64,000 nucleotides of DNA from an uncultured Lachnospiraceae bacterium (GCA_947630925.1 CANRJM010000008.1:16425-80424), one strand, 5' to 3'. Positions 45,871-55,272 are shown, numbered from the stretch's first letter. Notes: generated from the sequence alone by a model not told the origin. Made by a program: numbers and translations.

Positions 45871-46218
45871 ATGGAATCAGCGAAAATGGCAAAGATTGCC
45901 TACAAGGCGTTGGATGAAAAAAAGGGAGAAGATATCAAAATAATAGAAATTGCAGGAATTTCCGTGATAGCAGATTATTTTATTATTTCCAACGGGGGGA
46001 ATATATCACAGGTTCAGGCAATGGTAGAAAATGTACGGGAAAGAATGCAGCAATCAGGATATGAGATAAAAAGAGTGGAGGGAAACCGTGACAGCACATG
46101 GGTTTTATTGGACTATGGTGATGTTGTAGTGCATATTTTTGATAAGGAAGATCGCTTGTTTTACGATCTGGAACGGATTTGGAGTGATGGAACCCCAATC
46201 TCCATAGAGGATATTTAG
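45871..46218 (+). CDS. rsfS: Ribosome silencing factor RsfS
   Basis: This 115-residue protein binds L14 of the 50S subunit and blocks subunit joining under low nutrients. The conserved D-I-ADYFII and SNGGNISQVQAMVENV patterns, GxxxWVLLDYGDVVVHIF and FYDLERIW are present. It begins one base after the yqeK stop and ends the operon; a LexA-box promoter region for lexA follows. Confidence 0.96.
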   Translation: MESAKMAKIAYKALDEKKGEDIKIIEIAGISVIADYFIISNGGNISQVQAMVENVRERMQQSGYEIKRVEGNRDSTWVLLDYGDVVVHIFDKEDRLFYDLERIWSDGTPISIEDI

Positions 46219-46258
46219 CCGGCTTTCCGGTTTGCATGGTATAACAGGCAAAGAAGCC

Positions 46259-46298
46259 CGAACATCTGTTTGACATATGATAAAAAATATGGTAACCT
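46259..46298 (+). promoter_or_regulatory. LexA box on a candidate lexA promoter
   Basis: CGAACATCTGTTTG (46259-46272) matches the Gram-positive SOS box CGAAC-N4-GTTYG. Its last three bases begin TTGACA (46270-46275), with 17 bp to a weak TAACCT (46293-46298). This is consistent with autorepression of lexA. Confidence 0.78.
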
Positions 46299-46327
46299 TA
46301 GAAAAGGAAATAAGGTTGCCTTTTTTT
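46291..46327 (+). terminator. Terminator between rsfS and lexA
   Basis: A 10-bp stem GGTAACCTTA/TAAGGTTGCC with one G-U pair, a 10-base loop, and seven T. The left arm coincides with the weak -10 of the lexA promoter, so transcripts beginning there would lack the left arm and escape termination. Confidence 0.88.
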
Positions 46328-46429
46328 ATGGGATAGAAAACCGGACAGGCTGCCGGGCGCTTTCCCCTGCGTATCGAAACATAGTGATGGAATACGCTGC
46401 CAATCCGATCAAGTTAAAGGAGGTATTTT

Positions 46430-47044
46430 ATGCCAAATGGTAAGATTACTGCAAAGCAGCAGGAAATATTGGAGTATATTAAATCAGAGATTTTATCTAA
46501 GGGGTATCCCCCTGCCGTCCGTGAAATTTGTGAAGCTGTCCATTTAAAGTCGACTTCTTCCGTTCATTCCCATTTGGAAACATTAGAAAGAAATGGATAT
46601 ATTCACAGAGATCCTACGAAACCAAGAGCGATTGAAATCATAGATGATGAATTTAATCTGGCGAGAAGAGAGATTGTCAATGTTCCGATTATTGGACAGA
46701 TTGCTGCGGGCGAGCCGATTTTTGCAGAGCAGAATATCGAGGGATATTTTCCGCTGCTTCCGGAGGATATGCCGCCGGGAAATGCCTATTTATTGAATGT
46801 ACGCGGAGAAAGCATGATAAACGTAGGGATTTATGATGGGGATAAGATTCTTGTACAGGAAAAGAATACGGCGTCAAACGGCGATATCGTTGTTGCGCTG
46901 ATAGAAGATTCCGCTACCGTCAAAACCTTTTATAAAGAGGACGGCTACTATCGTCTTCAGCCGGAAAATGATACAATGGAACCAATCATTGTGGATCATG
47001 TGGAAATTCTTGGCAAAGTAGTAGGTCTGTTCCGCAGATATTAG
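46430..47044 (+). CDS. lexA: SOS repressor LexA
   Basis: This 204-residue SOS regulator has a winged helix (1-65) and a C-terminal S24 self-cleavage domain. The scissile bond is Ala93-Gly94 in IAAGEP, with catalytic Ser128 (RGESM) and Lys165 (TVKTF). RecA-ssDNA stimulates its cleavage and derepresses DNA repair genes. AGGAGG precedes ATG 46430. The LexA box upstream suggests autoregulation. It is co-directional with the HD and holA genes downstream. Confidence 0.98.
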   Translation: MPNGKITAKQQEILEYIKSEILSKGYPPAVREICEAVHLKSTSSVHSHLETLERNGYIHRDPTKPRAIEIIDDEFNLARREIVNVPIIGQIAAGEPIFAEQNIEGYFPLLPEDMPPGNAYLLNVRGESMINVGIYDGDKILVQEKNTASNGDIVVALIEDSATVKTFYKEDGYYRLQPENDTMEPIIVDHVEILGKVVGLFRRY

Positions 47045-47052
47045 GAGGAAAT

Positions 47053-47676
47053 ATGAGCCGTATAGAGCAGCAGATGGAGTTTATGAGGGAAATTGACGGT
47101 TTAAAGAAGGTGGAACGTCAGACTTATTTAAAAGATGCCAGCCGTAAGGAAAATGATGCGGAGCATTCGTGGCATTTGGCAATGATGGCATTGCTCATGC
47201 AGGAACATGCAAATGAAACGATAGATTTACTGCATGTAATTTCCATGGTATTGATCCATGATATTGTGGAACTGGACGCGGGAGATACTTATGCCTACGA
47301 TACGGAGGGAAATGCTACGAAAAGGGAGCGGGAGTTAGCGGCTGCAGAGCGGATTTTTTCTATTTTACCGGAGGATCAGGCAAAATATTTTCGAAGCCTG
47401 TGGGATGAATTTGAGGAAGAAGAGACTGCAGAGGCGCGCTTTGCCCATGTATTGGACAATATTCAGCCTATGATACTGAATGATGCATCGGATGGAAAGG
47501 CGTGGAAAGAGCATCAGGTAAAGTTGTCGCAGATTTTACAGCGGAATCAAAATACGGCAAAGGGTTCAAAGGCTGTCTGGAAATATGCCAGAGAACAAAT
47601 ACTGGAGAAACATATTGCAGAGGGAAATATCCTTTTGGATGTTCCTGATGAAAAAACAGGATCTGTCTTTTGTTGA
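47053..47676 (+). CDS. HD-domain hydrolase (YfbR/HDDC2-like)
   Basis: This 207-residue protein has the HD fold pattern AEHSWHLAMM (His38), LIHDIVELDAGDTYAYD (His69-Asp70) and a later acidic residue, the metal site of 5'-nucleotidase YfbR and human HDDC2. Such enzymes dephosphorylate deoxynucleoside monophosphates. It follows lexA by eight bases and so may be induced with it, which would suit a role in nucleotide pools during repair. Substrate not shown by sequence. Its last codons run into the upstream region of holA. Confidence 0.9.
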   Translation: MSRIEQQMEFMREIDGLKKVERQTYLKDASRKENDAEHSWHLAMMALLMQEHANETIDLLHVISMVLIHDIVELDAGDTYAYDTEGNATKRERELAAAERIFSILPEDQAKYFRSLWDEFEEEETAEARFAHVLDNIQPMILNDASDGKAWKEHQVKLSQILQRNQNTAKGSKAVWKYAREQILEKHIAEGNILLDVPDEKTGSVFC

Positions 47677-47734
47677 GGAAGCCATCCGGCTGCGGCGTGG
47701 CGGTTCGGTTGATAAAAGGGAAAGGAGACAGTTT

Positions 47735-48727
47735 ATGCAGCGGGTTCAGAAGGATATTAAAAATCGTTCGTTTCATTCTGTTTATCTGCTTTACGGCGAG
47801 GAAGAGTATCTAATCCGGCAGTATCGCGACAGGATTAAGGAAGCCGTTTTGGAGAATGGCGATGAGATGAATTATTCCAAATTTCAGGGCAGTGATATTG
47901 ATTTGTCATCCGTTCGCGAGATTGCAGATACGCTGCCTTTTTTTCAGGAACATCGTATCATTGTATTGGAGGATACCAAACTGTTTAAAAAGGCAAATGA
48001 TTTTTCAGACTATCTGGACAGGATGCCGGATACTACGATTCTTGTTTTTACCGAAAAGGAGATTGATAAAAGAAATAAGTTATTTAAATATGTCAATAAG
48101 CGGGGAATTGCCGTTGAAATGAAACCGTTGAATACGGGAGACATGAAAAAGTTTATCGTATTAAAGCTCCGGGACAGCGGAAAGGTTATCAGAGAAAGTA
48201 CAGCAGAGTATTTCTTAGAGCAGGTGGAAAATTCCCTGCTTAATATTGATAATGAACTGGATAAGCTGATTGCTTATACCGGCGATAGGCAGGAGATCAC
48301 ATGTACGGACATTGATGAGGTATGCAGCGTCTTAGTAACGGGACAGATTTTTAAAATGCTGGATGCAGTGGCCGGCGGGAAAAAAAGAGAGGCTATGCGG
48401 CTATATCATGATTTGCTTGCGCTAAAGGAAAGCCCTATGTCAATTCTATATCTGCTGACCAGACATTTTAACATTCTGCTGCAGATGAAGACCACTAAGA
48501 GCGGTTTGTCGGGACAGGAATTGGCAAAAAAGATTGGTATTCCGTCCTTTGCCGTATCGAAATACCGCACACAGTGCAGAAATTTTTCTACGGAACAACT
48601 GAAACAGATGTTGACCATGTGTATAGAGACGGAATATCATTTTAAGAGAGGAAAGCTGCATGATCAAATTGGCGTAGAACTCTTATTGGTGCAATTTATG
48701 GAAGGGTATCAGACAACAGTGGGTTAA
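47735..48727 (+). CDS. holA: DNA polymerase III delta subunit
   Basis: This 330-residue clamp-loader subunit opens the beta clamp on DNA. It opens with SFHSVYLLYGEEEYLIRQYRDRI, has FFQEHRIIVLED and an AAA-like fold, and a C-terminal collar domain near HFNILLQMK and IPSFAVSKYRTQC. ATG 47735 has AAAGGAG upstream; the in-frame region open to 47585 overlaps the HD gene and is not conserved. No terminator is apparent directly after it. Confidence 0.95.
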   Translation: MQRVQKDIKNRSFHSVYLLYGEEEYLIRQYRDRIKEAVLENGDEMNYSKFQGSDIDLSSVREIADTLPFFQEHRIIVLEDTKLFKKANDFSDYLDRMPDTTILVFTEKEIDKRNKLFKYVNKRGIAVEMKPLNTGDMKKFIVLKLRDSGKVIRESTAEYFLEQVENSLLNIDNELDKLIAYTGDRQEITCTDIDEVCSVLVTGQIFKMLDAVAGGKKREAMRLYHDLLALKESPMSILYLLTRHFNILLQMKTTKSGLSGQELAKKIGIPSFAVSKYRTQCRNFSTEQLKQMLTMCIETEYHFKRGKLHDQIGVELLLVQFMEGYQTTVG

Positions 48728-48844
48728 AAAATAAAAAAAGAAGCTTTGGGACACAGACCAGATATTTCTGATTCTGAATAATGTTAAGTTTAATTTAAAA
48801 AAACTTAATTTAATTAAGAAAATCAATTATTATACAAAATATTA

Positions 48845-48873
48845 TTGCTTTTTATAGGGATATGTATTATAAT
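48845..48873 (+). promoter_or_regulatory. gltB promoter
   Basis: TTGCTT, a 17-bp spacer and TATAAT; transcription from about 48880 begins just ahead of the switch hairpins. Confidence 0.8.
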
Positions 48874-48885
48874 GACGTTAGTTGA

Positions 48886-48933
48886 TGAACAAAGGAGTTC
48901 AGCAGATGATTTGCTGAACTCCTTTATTGTTTT
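48886..48933 (+). promoter_or_regulatory. gltB leader terminator/antiterminator, ANTAR-like
   Basis: A 14-bp perfect stem (48891-48904/48912-48925) followed by ATTGTTTT forms a terminator between promoter and gltB. The hairpin TGAAC (48886-48890) / GTTCA (48897-48901) encloses AAAGGA, a six-base loop with A at 1 and G at 4, and uses five bases of the terminator arm, so the two folds exclude each other. This is the design of ANTAR antitermination; an upstream partner hairpin (P1) was not found. Confidence 0.6.
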
Positions 48934-48995
48934 ATGGGATGGATTTTCCTGTGAAGTAACAAAGGTTGATATGCGACAAAAGGAGGTAGCAGCAT

Positions 48996-51900
48996 ATGCA
49001 AAAGAAAGAGAAGCAGAATCGTATTATCACAGAGGCTGTCAATGCAGTGGATCATCATAAAAGGGGTCTTTACGATCCGCGTTTTGAACATGATAACTGT
49101 GGGATTGGCGCCATTGTAAATATTAAAGGAAATAAAACACACGATACCGTATCCGGCGCTCTGGATATTGTTGAGAAATTAGAACACCGTGCCGGAAAGG
49201 ATGCGGAAGGAAAGACAGGAGACGGCGTAGGAATCCTGCTGCAGATTTCCCATCCATTTTTTAAAAAGGCAGTAAAACCACTTGGGATAGAGCTTGGAGA
49301 AGAGAGGGATTACGGCATCGGAATGTTTTTCTTTCCGCAAGATGAATTGATGAAAAACCAGGCCAAGAAAATGTTTGAGGTCATTGTTGAAAAAGAGGGT
49401 CTGGAAATGCTTGGATGGCGTGAAGTGCCAACTGTTCCGAAAACTCTGGGACATAAGGCGTTAGAATGTATGCCGTGCATTATGCAGGCATTTGTAAAGC
49501 GCCCGGAAGAAGTAGAGCGTGGTCTTGATTTTGACCGCAGGCTGTATGTGGCGCGCCGTGTTTTTGAACAAAGTAATGATGATACCTATGTGGTTTCCTT
49601 TTCCAGCCGTACCATTGTCTATAAGGGAATGTTTCTTGTAGGGCAGTTGCGCCAGTTCTTTACCGATTTGCAGGATCCGGATTATGTATCTGCAATCGCA
49701 ATCGTCCATTCCCGTTTTAGCACAAATACCAATCCTAGCTGGATGCGGGCTCATCCCAATCGTTTTATCGTTCACAATGGCGAGATTAATACAATTGTTG
49801 GAAATGCAGATAAGATGTTAGGTCGGGAGGAGACGATGGAATCTCCGCTTCTTTCCAGTGAACTACATAAGATTTTGCCGGTAGTCAATCCGGGTGGTTC
49901 GGACTCTGCAAGACTGGATAATACGCTGGAGTTTTTGGTAATGAGCGGTATGGAGCTTCCTTTGGCTGTTATGATTACGATTCCGGAGCCTTGGGAAAAC
50001 GATATGAGCATCAGCAAGAAAAAGAGAGACTTTTATCAGTATTATGCTACGATGATGGAGCCGTGGGACGGACCGGCGTCTATTCTGTTTTCCGATGGCG
50101 ATATCATGGGCGCTGTGCTTGACCGCAACGGATTACGCCCGTCACGTTATTATATTACAACAGATGACCAGTTGATTCTGTCCTCTGAGGTTGGCGTGTT
50201 TGAAATACCGCCTGAAAAAATTGTGAAAAAGGATCGTTTGAGACCCGGCCGTATGCTTTTAGTTGATACGGTAAAGGGAGAACTGGTTGCGGATGATGTA
50301 TTAAAAGAGAAATATGCTTCCAGACAGCCATATGGCGAATGGTTGAACAATAACCTGATTACGTTAAAGGAGCTTCGTATCCCAAATCAGAAGGTAGAAG
50401 AATTTACGGATGAGGAAAGGGCCAGATTGCAGAAAGCCTTTGGTTATACATTTGAAGAATATAAAACTTCAATTTTACCGATGGCACAAAACGGCGGTGA
50501 ACCGATTGCATCTATGGGAACGGATTCCCCGCTTCCAATGCTTTCCAAACATCCGCAGCCGCTGTTCCACTATTTTAAACAATTATTTGCGCAGGTAACC
50601 AATCCGCCAATTGATGCAATCCGTGAGGAAATCGTTACCTCTACCAGCGTATATATTGGCGAAGATGGCAATCTGCTGATGGAGCGGGCGGAAAACTGCA
50701 AAGTGCTTAAAATTGTCAATCCGATTTTAACAGATACGGATCTGTTAAAAATAAAATACATTGATAAAGAGGGCTTTAAGAGCGAAGTCATCCCGATTAC
50801 CTATTATAAGAATACTTCTTTAAAGAAAGCACTGGACCACCTGTGCCTGGAAGCAGACAGGGCTTATAAGGAAGGCGTTAATATTTTGATTCTTTCGGAT
50901 CGCGGTGTAGACGAGAATCATGTCGCAATTCCTTCCCTGCTTGCAGTAGCGGCAATGCAGCAGCATTTGGTTACAACGAAGAAGAGAACAAGCGTTGCCA
51001 TGATTATTGAGACAGCAGAGCCGAGGGAAGTTCATCATTTTGCGACATTGCTGGGGTATGGAGCCTGTGCCGTCAACCCATATCTGGCGCATAGCACTAT
51101 TAAAGAGCTGATTGATAATAAGATGTTGGATAAAGATTACTATGCGGCAGTTGACGACTATGATGCGGCTGTCCTCCATGGTATTGTAAAAATTGCATCC
51201 AAGATGGGGATTTCTACGATTCAGTCATATCAGGGTTCTAAAATATTTGAAGCCATTGGTATTTCAGAGGACGTCGTGACAAAATATTTTACGGATACGG
51301 TTAGTTGTGCGGGGAGTATTACATTAGAAGATATCCAGCGCCAGGTAGACAGTCAGCATTCTGCGGCGTTTGATCCGCTGGGGCTGAGCGTTGATCTGAA
51401 TCTGGAAAGCCGCGGACAGCATAAAGCGCGCGGGAATAAAGAAGAACATCTTTACAATCCGGAAACGATTCATCTGTTACAGCAGGCGACATGGACAGGA
51501 AACTATGAGATGTTTAAGCAGTATTCCAAGACAATCGATGAAAAGGACAGCAATATCACTTTGCGCAGCCTTTTGGATTTTCGTTATCCGAAAAAGGCAA
51601 TTGACATAGAGGAAGTAGAAAGCGTGGAGGAAATTGTAAAACGTTTTAAGACCGGCGCTATGTCCTATGGCTCCATCTCGCAGGAAGCACACGAAACACT
51701 TGCTATTGCAATGAACCATCTGCACGGAAAGTCAAACAGCGGAGAGGGCGGAGAGAGTTTAGAACGTCTTGCTACAGCCGGCCAGGAGGAAGACAGATGT
51801 TCCGCTATCAAGCAGGTAGCTTCCGGTCGTTTTGGCGTCACTTCGCGTTATTTGGTCAGTGCGAAAGAAATTCAGATTAAAATGGCGCAGGGCGCAAAAC

Positions 51901-53582
51901 CGGGCGAAGGCGGTCATCTGCCGGGAGGTAAAGTATATCCTTGGGTGGCAAAAACCAGACATTCTACACCGGGTGTCAGCTTGATTTCTCCGCCGCCTCA
52001 TCATGATATTTATTCAATTGAAGATTTGGCACAGTTAATCTATGATTTGAAGAATAGTAATAAAGATGCCAGAATTTCCGTAAAACTGGTGTCAGAGGCA
52101 GGCGTTGGCACGGTTGCGGCAGGTGTTGCCAAGGCAGGAGCCGCAGTCATTCTGATTTCCGGACATGACGGAGGAACGGGCGCTGCGCCAAGGAGTTCTA
52201 TTTACAACGCAGGACTTCCATGGGAATTAGGATTGGCAGAAACACATCAGACGTTGATCATGAATGGCTTGCGTTCCCGTGTTCGCATTGAGACGGATGG
52301 TAAGCTTATGACAGGGCGCGACGTTCTGATTGCTGCTCTGTTGGGAGCCGAAGAGTATGGCTTTGCAACAGCTCCTTTGATTACCATGGGATGCGTGATG
52401 ATGCGTGTCTGTAATTTGGATACCTGTCCGGTTGGCGTTGCCACGCAGAATCCGGAACTTCGCAAGAGATTTAAGGGAAAACCGGAATATGTAGAAAATT
52501 TCATGCGGTTTATTGCGCAGGAACTGCGGGAATATATGGCAAAGCTTGGTATCCGTAAGGTGGATGACCTGATTGGACGGACGGATCTGTTAAAGGTGAA
52601 AGATTCGGAATTGTCAAAGGGAAGAAAGGTGGATATGGAAGCGATTCTTGACGCCTCTTTTGCAAGCGAGCGAAAAGAAAATAAGTTTCACCCCAAAAAT
52701 AAATTTGATTTTGCATTGGAAAAAACCATAGATGAAAGGGAATTTCTTCCGAAATTAAAACAGGCGCTGGATAAGGGAAAAAAGACAAGGATTACGGCGG
52801 AAGTAACCAATATCAACCGTTCCCTTGGTACAATACTTGGCTCAGAGATTACGAAAAAATTCGGCGACCAATTAAAGGAGGATACCATTACGATAGAATG
52901 TCATGGAAGCGGCGGCCAGAGCTTTGGCGCCTTTATTCCAAAAGGTTTGACTCTGGAATTGATTGGCGATTCCAATGATTATCTTGGCAAAGGCTTATCC
53001 GGCGGTAAGATTATTGTCTATCCGCCAGAGGGCTCAAACTTCAAACCGGAAGAAAACATTATCGTTGGTAATGTATCTCTCTATGGTGCAACAAGCGGTA
53101 AGGCATTTATCAATGGCATCGCCGGAGAAAGATTCTGTGTCCGTAATTCCGGCGCAACGGCTGTCGTAGAAGGAGTAGGCGACCATGGTTGCGAATATAT
53201 GACCGGAGGCTGCGTTGTTGTTCTGGGGCCGACCGGCAAGAATTTTGCCGCAGGTATGAGCGGCGGCGTTGCTTATGTGCTGGATGAGCATAGCGACCTA
53301 TATCTGAAATTAAATAAGGAATTGGTTTCTTCTGAACCGATTTCAGACAAATATGATGTATTGGAATTAAAGGCTATGATAGAAGAACATGTCGCTGCCA
53401 CTGGTTCAGAAAGAGGAAAGACGATTTTGGAGCGCTTTAGTGAATACCTTCCAAAATTTAAGAAGATTATCTCTTATGACTACAGTAAAATGTTACAGTT
53501 AATCGCGAAAATGGAAGAACATGGTCTGAGTTACGAACAGGCGCAGATTGAAGCCTTTTATGCATACAAGGAACAGGCATAA
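48996..53582 (+). CDS. gltB: Glutamate synthase large subunit
   Basis: This 1528-residue enzyme transfers glutamine amide nitrogen to 2-oxoglutarate. N-terminal class II amidotransferase has its nucleophile in DNCGIG (Cys35), implying removal of a 34-residue propeptide. The central FMN-binding synthase domain carries SNSGEGGE and the [3Fe-4S] cluster CNLDTCPVGVATQ, and a C-terminal GXGXG beta-helix holds GGDHG-type repeats. It uses reducing power from the partner GltD. AGGAGG lies nine bases before ATG 48996. It opens the nitrogen gene group. Confidence 0.98.
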   Translation: MQKKEKQNRIITEAVNAVDHHKRGLYDPRFEHDNCGIGAIVNIKGNKTHDTVSGALDIVEKLEHRAGKDAEGKTGDGVGILLQISHPFFKKAVKPLGIELGEERDYGIGMFFFPQDELMKNQAKKMFEVIVEKEGLEMLGWREVPTVPKTLGHKALECMPCIMQAFVKRPEEVERGLDFDRRLYVARRVFEQSNDDTYVVSFSSRTIVYKGMFLVGQLRQFFTDLQDPDYVSAIAIVHSRFSTNTNPSWMRAHPNRFIVHNGEINTIVGNADKMLGREETMESPLLSSELHKILPVVNPGGSDSARLDNTLEFLVMSGMELPLAVMITIPEPWENDMSISKKKRDFYQYYATMMEPWDGPASILFSDGDIMGAVLDRNGLRPSRYYITTDDQLILSSEVGVFEIPPEKIVKKDRLRPGRMLLVDTVKGELVADDVLKEKYASRQPYGEWLNNNLITLKELRIPNQKVEEFTDEERARLQKAFGYTFEEYKTSILPMAQNGGEPIASMGTDSPLPMLSKHPQPLFHYFKQLFAQVTNPPIDAIREEIVTSTSVYIGEDGNLLMERAENCKVLKIVNPILTDTDLLKIKYIDKEGFKSEVIPITYYKNTSLKKALDHLCLEADRAYKEGVNILILSDRGVDENHVAIPSLLAVAAMQQHLVTTKKRTSVAMIIETAEPREVHHFATLLGYGACAVNPYLAHSTIKELIDNKMLDKDYYAAVDDYDAAVLHGIVKIASKMGISTIQSYQGSKIFEAIGISEDVVTKYFTDTVSCAGSITLEDIQRQVDSQHSAAFDPLGLSVDLNLESRGQHKARGNKEEHLYNPETIHLLQQATWTGNYEMFKQYSKTIDEKDSNITLRSLLDFRYPKKAIDIEEVESVEEIVKRFKTGAMSYGSISQEAHETLAIAMNHLHGKSNSGEGGESLERLATAGQEEDRCSAIKQVASGRFGVTSRYLVSAKEIQIKMAQGAKPGEGGHLPGGKVYPWVAKTRHSTPGVSLISPPPHHDIYSIEDLAQLIYDLKNSNKDARISVKLVSEAGVGTVAAGVAKAGAAVILISGHDGGTGAAPRSSIYNAGLPWELGLAETHQTLIMNGLRSRVRIETDGKLMTGRDVLIAALLGAEEYGFATAPLITMGCVMMRVCNLDTCPVGVATQNPELRKRFKGKPEYVENFMRFIAQELREYMAKLGIRKVDDLIGRTDLLKVKDSELSKGRKVDMEAILDASFASERKENKFHPKNKFDFALEKTIDEREFLPKLKQALDKGKKTRITAEVTNINRSLGTILGSEITKKFGDQLKEDTITIECHGSGGQSFGAFIPKGLTLELIGDSNDYLGKGLSGGKIIVYPPEGSNFKPEENIIVGNVSLYGATSGKAFINGIAGERFCVRNSGATAVVEGVGDHGCEYMTGGCVVVLGPTGKNFAAGMSGGVAYVLDEHSDLYLKLNKELVSSEPISDKYDVLELKAMIEEHVAATGSERGKTILERFSEYLPKFKKIISYDYSKMLQLIAKMEEHGLSYEQAQIEAFYAYKEQA

Positions 53583-53607
53583 ACAGCAGTAGAAAGGAGA
53601 GACGATT

Positions 53608-55089
53608 ATGGGAAAACCAACGGGTTTTATGGAGTATGAAAGACAGAATAATAAGGCAACTGAGCCACTGGAGCGCATTAAGGATTTTAATGAGTTTCAT
53701 ACACCGATGAGCGATAAGGATCGCAGGGAACAGGCAGCGCGTTGTATGAACTGCGGTGTGCCGTTTTGTCAGTCCGGTATGATGATTCATGGTATGGCAT
53801 CCGGCTGCCCGCTCAACAATCTGGTTCCGGAATGGAATGACTTACTGTTCCATGGAAATATGGAGAAAGCATTGCAGATGCTTCGCCAGACAAATAATTT
53901 TCCTGAGTTTACCTCCAGAGTGTGCCCGGCGCTTTGCGAGGCAGCCTGTACCTGTGGCATGAATGACTTACCGGTTACCTGTAAAGCAAATGAATATGCG
54001 ATTGTAGAATATGGGTACGAACATGGTTTGATGAAAGCAAATCCGCCCAAGGTGCGCACCGGAAAGAAAGTTGCCATTGTCGGTTCCGGCCCTTCCGGTC
54101 TTGCGGCGGCAGACCAGTTAAATAAGCGCGGCCATGATGTTACCGTATATGAGAGAAACGACCATATCGGCGGACTGCTGATGTATGGCATTCCCAATAT
54201 GAAACTGGAAAAATGGGTTATTGAACGAAAGCAGAAAATCATGGAAGAGGAGGGAATCCATTTTGTCCTGAATGCAGATGTGGGAAAGACGGTAAAAGCT
54301 TCAGATTTGCTGAAAGAATACGACAGTATCATTCTTGCCTGCGGCGCTTCCAATCCGCGTGATATTAAGGCGCCGGGAAGGGACGCCAAAGGGATTTATT
54401 TTGCAGTAGATTTTCTGACACGTTCTACCAAGCATGTACTTACCGGCTCGAAAGAGGGCTGGGTCAACACGAAAGGAAAACATGTTGTTGTGATTGGCGG
54501 CGGCGATACCGGAAACGACTGCGTTGGCACGGCAGTCCGTCAGGGAGCAAAATCAGTTGTACAGATAGAAATGATGCCAAAGCTTCCGGAAGAACGCACT
54601 GCGGATAATCCGTGGCCGGAATGGCCTCGTGTCTGCAAAACAGATTATGGACAGGAGGAGGCTATTGCAGTTTATGGCCAGGATCCCAGAATCTATCAGG
54701 CAACGGTAAAGGAGTTTATTGCAGATAAGAATGGCGTATTAAAGAAAGTAAAATTAGTGAAATTGGAGCCGAAAAATGATAAAAAAACCGGCCGCATGAT
54801 GATGGAAGAAATTCCGGGCAGCGAATTTGAAATCCCTGCAGATTATGTTTTGATCGCAGCAGGCTTTTTAGGCGCGGAAGATTATGTTGCAAAAGCATTT
54901 CAGGTCAGGTTAAATGAACGCAGCAATGTAGAAACGGAGCAGGGAAGTTATCAGACTTCCGTTGACAGGATTTTTACGACAGGAGATATGCATCGGGGGC
55001 AGTCCTTGGTGGTATGGGGCATTAGGGAAGGCCGTCATGTAGCCAGGGAGGTTGACAAAACGTTGATGGGATATACCAACCTGCCGTAA
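53608..55089 (+). CDS. gltD: Glutamate synthase small subunit
   Basis: This 493-residue NADPH-oxidising partner of GltB passes electrons via FAD and [4Fe-4S] clusters. N-terminal Cys groups (CMNCGVPFC and CPALCEAACTCG) hold the clusters; FAD-binding GSGPSGLAAADQL (about 156-168) and NADPH-binding GGGDTGNDCVGTA (about 295-307) are clear. It follows gltB after 25 bp. A perfect terminator follows, whose U run merges into the glnA promoter. Confidence 0.98.
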   Translation: MGKPTGFMEYERQNNKATEPLERIKDFNEFHTPMSDKDRREQAARCMNCGVPFCQSGMMIHGMASGCPLNNLVPEWNDLLFHGNMEKALQMLRQTNNFPEFTSRVCPALCEAACTCGMNDLPVTCKANEYAIVEYGYEHGLMKANPPKVRTGKKVAIVGSGPSGLAAADQLNKRGHDVTVYERNDHIGGLLMYGIPNMKLEKWVIERKQKIMEEEGIHFVLNADVGKTVKASDLLKEYDSIILACGASNPRDIKAPGRDAKGIYFAVDFLTRSTKHVLTGSKEGWVNTKGKHVVVIGGGDTGNDCVGTAVRQGAKSVVQIEMMPKLPEERTADNPWPEWPRVCKTDYGQEEAIAVYGQDPRIYQATVKEFIADKNGVLKKVKLVKLEPKNDKKTGRMMMEEIPGSEFEIPADYVLIAAGFLGAEDYVAKAFQVRLNERSNVETEQGSYQTSVDRIFTTGDMHRGQSLVVWGIREGRHVAREVDKTLMGYTNLP

Positions 55090-55125
55090 GCCGGAAAAAT
55101 AAAGAAAAATACGGATATTTTTGGA

Positions 55126-55158
55126 TTAGGCGGGAAGAAGTTCCCGCCTAAAACTTTT
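55126..55158 (+). terminator. Terminator after gltD, overlapping the glnA -35
   Basis: An 11-bp perfect stem TTAGGCGGGAA/TTCCCGCCTAA with GAAG loop is followed by AACTTTTG. The T run is the start of the next promoter. Confidence 0.88.
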
Positions 55159-55185
55159 GACATGGGATAGAAAAAAGTATATAAT
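55157..55185 (+). promoter_or_regulatory. Perfect-consensus glnA promoter
   Basis: TTGACA, a 17-bp spacer and TATAAT match sigma-A consensus exactly. Transcription from about 55192 gives a leader of about 80 nt. Confidence 0.95.
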
Positions 55186-55272
55186 AGATGAAATGTGTAA
55201 ATTGGTGTTTTATGGACAATTTTATCAGAAAATGGACGGTAAAGACCGGTACAGAAAGGAATGGTGGATGGT

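Noticed and set aside
47585..47734. Longer HolA overlapping the HD-domain gene
   Set aside because: Not conserved; GGAG before ATG 47735 and the typical N-terminus support the shorter form.
48781..48885. P1 hairpin of a full two-hairpin ANTAR motif
   Set aside because: Every A-N-N-G hexaloop candidate upstream has at most three pairs, and most lie before the likely transcription start.
55218..55233. CodY-box-like sequence before glnA
   Set aside because: It needs about four mismatches or a two-base insertion relative to the 15-bp consensus, and lies downstream of the transcription start.
55240..55256. ANTAR-type hexaloop in the glnA leader (CGG/CCG stem)
   Set aside because: The loop begins with T, not A, the stem is only three pairs and no terminator follows.
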